From: Thermoleophilia bacterium UBA5186
Lineage (GTDB): Bacteria > Actinomycetota > Thermoleophilia > Gaiellales > Gaiellaceae
Direction of reading: 5' to 3'
Assembly (NCBI GenBank): GCA_002413095.1
Contig: DHWI01000158.1
Location: forward strand, 19,573-28,250
DNA length: 8,678 nt
In this document: in pieces, positions 6,063-8,678 of the stretch
Layout: each line of letters opens with the position of its first letter
Numbering within the stretch: position 1 is the stretch's first letter
The notes under the pieces: generated by a model
The model's database searches: none
What the model was told of the DNA's origin: nothing
Seen by the model: the letters and a program-made list of their open reading frames with translations, nothing else
Translations under genes and position numbers: made by a program

Positions 6063-7482
6063 CGAGGCGCGCAGGCTCTGGACGCGAACCGGCGTGCACG
6101 CAGCGCTCGCGGTGGCCTTGCTGGCGTCCGCGCAGGTTTCCGTGCACCGACGCGTTCCGCTGGCTGCGGGCGTTTCGATCGGCCTTGCGGCCGCGACGGT
6201 GCTGTTCGTTGCGCTCGTCCGAGCCCGCGTACGCTTCCGACCGGAGCGCTGGCGTGCGCACACGCTCGTCGCGCGAGGTGGATTCTTCGCGCTGCGCTCG
6301 GCGAGCGAGGAGGTCGCGTGGCGCTGGTTCCTGCTCGGGTCGCTCGCGCCCGCGGTCGGGATGCTCGGCGCGTTCGCGGCGAGCACTGTCGGGTTCGCGC
6401 TCGCCCATGGCGGTCCACAGCGCGGTCGTGGGGTGGCCATCCATGCCGTGACCGGCGGAGTCTTCGGAGCCGTGTTCATCGTCACAGGCAGCCTGCTCGC
6501 GGCCGTTGCCGCGCACGGCGGGTACAACCTGCTCGTCCTGCTTGCCGTCGAGTCCGGCGGCGTCGTGGAGGCACCGCGGGCGGTTTCGGCCGAGTCGGCC
6601 GGCCATGATCCTCCACCCATCGCCTCACTCCGCGGCGTCAGCAAGCGCTTCCGGTCGACCGAGGCCCTGCGCGACGTGGACCTCGAGCTTCATGCGGGCG
6701 AGGTCGTCGCGCTGCTCGGCGCGAACGGCGCCGGGAAGACCACAGCGATCAGCATGCTGCTCGGGCTTCGCCGACCCGATTCCGGCGTCGCCCGGCTATT
6801 CGGGCTCGACCCGCGGCTGCCCGCCGCTCGGCGCCGGATCGGCGTCACTCCGCAGGAGCTCGGCTTCCCGCCGACACTGACCGTGGCCGAGATCATCGAC
6901 TTCGTCCGTGCGCACTACGACGAGCCGGAACCGACGGACGAGCTGATTCGCCGGTTCGGTCTCGAGGAAGTCCGCGATCGGCAGGCCGGCGGACTCTCGG
7001 GCGGGCAGCGCCGACGGCTCGCGGTGGCGCTGGCGTTCGCTCCTAAGCCAGCGGTCGTGTTCCTCGACGAGCCGACCACAGGGCTCGACGTCGGAAGCCG
7101 GCTCGCAGTCTGGGAGGCGATTCGGGCGTTCGGGCGCCGGGGCGGAACCGTCCTCCTGACGACGCACAACCTCGGCGAGGCGGAGGCGCTGGCCGAGCGC
7201 GTGGTCGTGATGAGCGAAGGACGCGTCATCGCCGACGCGTCGCTCGAGGAGATCAAGTCGCACGCCGGGCTCAGGCGCATCCGCCTGCGCCGCCAACCGC
7301 TGCCGCAGCTCGCGGGGGTGATCCGGGTCGTGGACGATGAAGACCGGCGCGTCCTCTACGTGGGCGACGCCGGGCACGTCGTCCGGGATCTCGTCCACGC
7401 CGGGGCCGACCTCGACGATCTGGAGGTCCTGCCGGTCTCGCTTGAAGAGGCGTTCATCGCGCTCACCGTAGGTCGCGCGTGA
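6055..7482 (+). CDS. Fusion: CPBP intramembrane protease (SagE role) with ABC transporter ATPase (SagG role)
   Basis: One uninterrupted 475-residue frame with two parts. Residues 1-165 are hydrophobic, with about five or six membrane segments, and hold the three CPBP/CAAX-protease motifs: EEVAWR (85-90, EExxxR), FALAH (114-118, FxxxH) and HGGYN (154-158, HxxxN). After a short linker (166-189), residues 190-475 are an ABC ATPase: Walker A GANGAGKT (222-229), Q-loop Q267, signature LSGGQ (314-318), Walker B VVFLDE (334-339), D-loop GLD (343-345), H-loop H371, and a C-terminal extension. In sag loci these are separate proteins, SagE (leader processing and immunity) and SagG (export ATPase). Here the fused form would couple leader cleavage to export. 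ATG at 6055 has GGAG at 6043-6046. The single frame could result from a lost stop or a sequencing error, but both halves keep all motifs and the linker is in frame. Confidence 0.9.
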   Translation: MADEARRLWTRTGVHAALAVALLASAQVSVHRRVPLAAGVSIGLAAATVLFVALVRARVRFRPERWRAHTLVARGGFFALRSASEEVAWRWFLLGSLAPAVGMLGAFAASTVGFALAHGGPQRGRGVAIHAVTGGVFGAVFIVTGSLLAAVAAHGGYNLLVLLAVESGGVVEAPRAVSAESAGHDPPPIASLRGVSKRFRSTEALRDVDLELHAGEVVALLGANGAGKTTAISMLLGLRRPDSGVARLFGLDPRLPAARRRIGVTPQELGFPPTLTVAEIIDFVRAHYDEPEPTDELIRRFGLEEVRDRQAGGLSGGQRRRLAVALAFAPKPAVVFLDEPTTGLDVGSRLAVWEAIRAFGRRGGTVLLTTHNLGEAEALAERVVVMSEGRVIADASLEEIKSHAGLRRIRLRRQPLPQLAGVIRVVDDEDRRVLYVGDAGHVVRDLVHAGADLDDLEVLPVSLEEAFIALTVGRA

Positions 7483-8204
7483 AGCTCGCGTGGATCCATG
7501 CGAGGACGTCCACCCTCGAGCTTCTCCGTTACCGCAGCTTCAGCGTGCCGACGCTCCTGTTTCCGTCTGCCGCGTTTCTCGCCTTCGGCCGTCGCATCCA
7601 GGCGCCGCCCAACGTCGTGATGGCGTACTACGCCGCGTTCGCGGTGATGGGCGTGGCCTTCTACCAGTTCGGTGTCGGCATCGCCGCCGAGCGGGTGCTT
7701 CCGTGGTCCGTGCTCGTCCGCGTCCTCCCGGTCTCGGCGGCGGCGCGCTTCGCGGCGCGGATCCTGTCCGCACTCGCGTTCGCTCTCGCCTCGGCGAGCC
7801 TGCTCGTCGTCCTGGCGCTCGCGACGGTTTCGGTGGATCTAGACGCGCTCGGCTGGGCGCGCTTCGCCGCCGTAATCGCCTTTGGCAGCATTCCCTTCGC
7901 CCTCTTCGGGATCGCTCTTGGCTACTGGCTCACGCCGAGGGGGGCACTGCCGGTCGCGAACCTTCTCTTCCTCGGACTGTCCTACGCCGGCGGATTGCTG
8001 AGCGGGGCTGGTGGTCTGCCCGGCTCGGTCGCCGCGGTGTCGTCGTATCTGCCGACGCGCCTGTGGGGCGATCTCCTCGTGGCAGCGGTCCAGGGCCGTT
8101 CGTGGCGCGCTCACGACGTGGTCGGCCTGGTCGTGTACGCGGGAGCCTTTGCGGCCGCGGCGTCCCTCGGTTATCGACGCGACGAGGGCGAGCGCTTCCG
8201 GTGA
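7479..8204 (+). CDS. ABC-2 type transporter permease (SagH role)
   Basis: A 241-residue membrane protein with about six hydrophobic segments (near 22-38, 50-70, 93-117, 127-150, 157-175 and 212-231), the usual layout of an ABC-2 permease. It starts with GTG at 7479, overlapping the stop of the protease-ATPase fusion (GTGA), so it is the obvious membrane partner of that ATPase, probably as a homodimer since only one permease is seen in the window. Role inferred from context: export of, and so self-protection against, the azole peptide. Sequence motifs are weak in this family, and substrate cannot be read from the protein. Sag loci have a second permease (SagI); none is visible before the window ends. 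Confidence 0.85.
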   Translation: MKLAWIHARTSTLELLRYRSFSVPTLLFPSAAFLAFGRRIQAPPNVVMAYYAAFAVMGVAFYQFGVGIAAERVLPWSVLVRVLPVSAAARFAARILSALAFALASASLLVVLALATVSVDLDALGWARFAAVIAFGSIPFALFGIALGYWLTPRGALPVANLLFLGLSYAGGLLSGAGGLPGSVAAVSSYLPTRLWGDLLVAAVQGRSWRAHDVVGLVVYAGAFAAAASLGYRRDEGERFR

Positions 8205-8678
8205 GGGATTCGACGGCGACGGCCGGCTCGATCTGGGGCAGCGCAGCCTTCGAGCAGATCGCGAAAGGCGCTGCCGCGTCGCACGACGTCCTCGTAACTG
8301 CACTGGGCATCGTCCCGGGTACGCGGGTGCTCGACGTTGCCACGGGAACGGGCGCGGTGGCGCTGCGGGCGGTCGAGCACGGCGCCCTCGTGACGGCCGT
8401 GGACATCGCGCCGACGCTGCTGAAGCGCGCACGTCGGGCCGCGCTCGAGGCCGGTCTCACGATCGAGTTCCGCATCGCTGACGCGGAGCGGCTGCCGTTC
8501 GCGCCCAGCTCGTTCGACACGATCGCCTCGGCGCAGGGGGCGGTCTTCGCGCCGGACCGCGAGGCGGTTGCTCGCGAGCTGGCGCGGGTCTGCAGGCCGG
8601 GCGGGCTGCTCGGCCTGACGTGTCCCATCGCTGCCGGGTTTCCGTTCGAGCTCGCGCGGATCCTCGCCTCCTTCCGCG
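8201..8678 (+). CDS. Class I SAM-dependent methyltransferase (partial, 3' end outside window)
   Basis: An open frame of 159 codons that reaches the window edge. Motif I is VLDVATGTG (43-51), the acidic residue for the ribose is D68 in TAVDIAP, ADAERLPF (93-100) is the adenine-side motif, and RVCRPGGLLGL (129-139) follows as in UbiE/MenG-like methyltransferases. GTG at 8201 overlaps the permease stop (GTGA), with GAGGG at 8184-8188, so it belongs to the same transcript. Inference: it may methylate the peptide product, for example its N-terminus after leader removal, as the methyltransferase of plantazolicin does; the present protein looks like a general small-molecule type, so that parallel rests on context only. 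It may also be the start of a different function appended to the operon. Confidence 0.85.
   Translation, partial: MRDSTATAGSIWGSAAFEQIAKGAAASHDVLVTALGIVPGTRVLDVATGTGAVALRAVEHGALVTAVDIAPTLLKRARRAALEAGLTIEFRIADAERLPFAPSSFDTIASAQGAVFAPDREAVARELARVCRPGGLLGLTCPIAAGFPFELARILASFR

Noticed and set aside
1..8678. tRNA, rRNA, CRISPR arrays, insertion sequences
   Set aside because: Genes fill nearly the whole window with family-consistent proteins. I saw no spaced direct repeats, transposase motifs or tRNA-like folds in the gaps.

Overview
This window comes from a very GC-rich bacterium. Coding frames end almost always in G or C, starts are often GTG, and most neighbouring genes overlap by four bases (ATGA or GTGA). 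This fits a high-GC actinobacterium, perhaps a soil lineage such as Thermoleophilia, but the sequence alone does not settle the taxon.

Left part (1-2640). The last 15 codons of an unidentified plus-strand gene overlap the 3' end of a convergent sugar-phosphate transferase gene on the minus strand. Divergent to the transferase, across only 38 bases, is a LysR-type regulator translationally coupled to a maleylacetate-reductase-like enzyme of the iron-alcohol-dehydrogenase superfamily. A short inverted repeat of LysR-box form lies over the regulator's ribosome-binding site and start codon. This part looks like ordinary chromosome.

Right part (2641 to the end). After a 125-base intergenic stretch with an AT-rich island comes a compact plus-strand operon for a ribosomally made, azole-modified peptide (TOMM, or linear azol(in)e-containing peptide). 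Its gene set is parallel to the streptolysin S (sag) locus. In order it holds: a 51-residue precursor ending in a Cys/Ser-rich core (SagA role), an E1-like leader-binding partner (SagC role), a YcaO cyclodehydratase with a C-terminal PxPxP motif (SagD role), a SagB-type FMN dehydrogenase, one protein that joins a CPBP/CAAX-type membrane protease (SagE role) to an ABC ATPase (SagG role), an ABC-2 type permease (SagH role), and a SAM methyltransferase that runs off the window.

Inferred pathway: the leader is held by the E1-like protein, the YcaO protein cyclises core Cys and perhaps Ser to azolines using ATP, the dehydrogenase oxidises these to azoles, the fused protease removes the leader at the membrane, and the ABC partner exports the product. 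The methyltransferase may add a methyl group. The most notable points are the small precursor gene with its alternating Cys-Ser core, and the protease-ATPase fusion, which would tie leader cleavage to export in one polypeptide.
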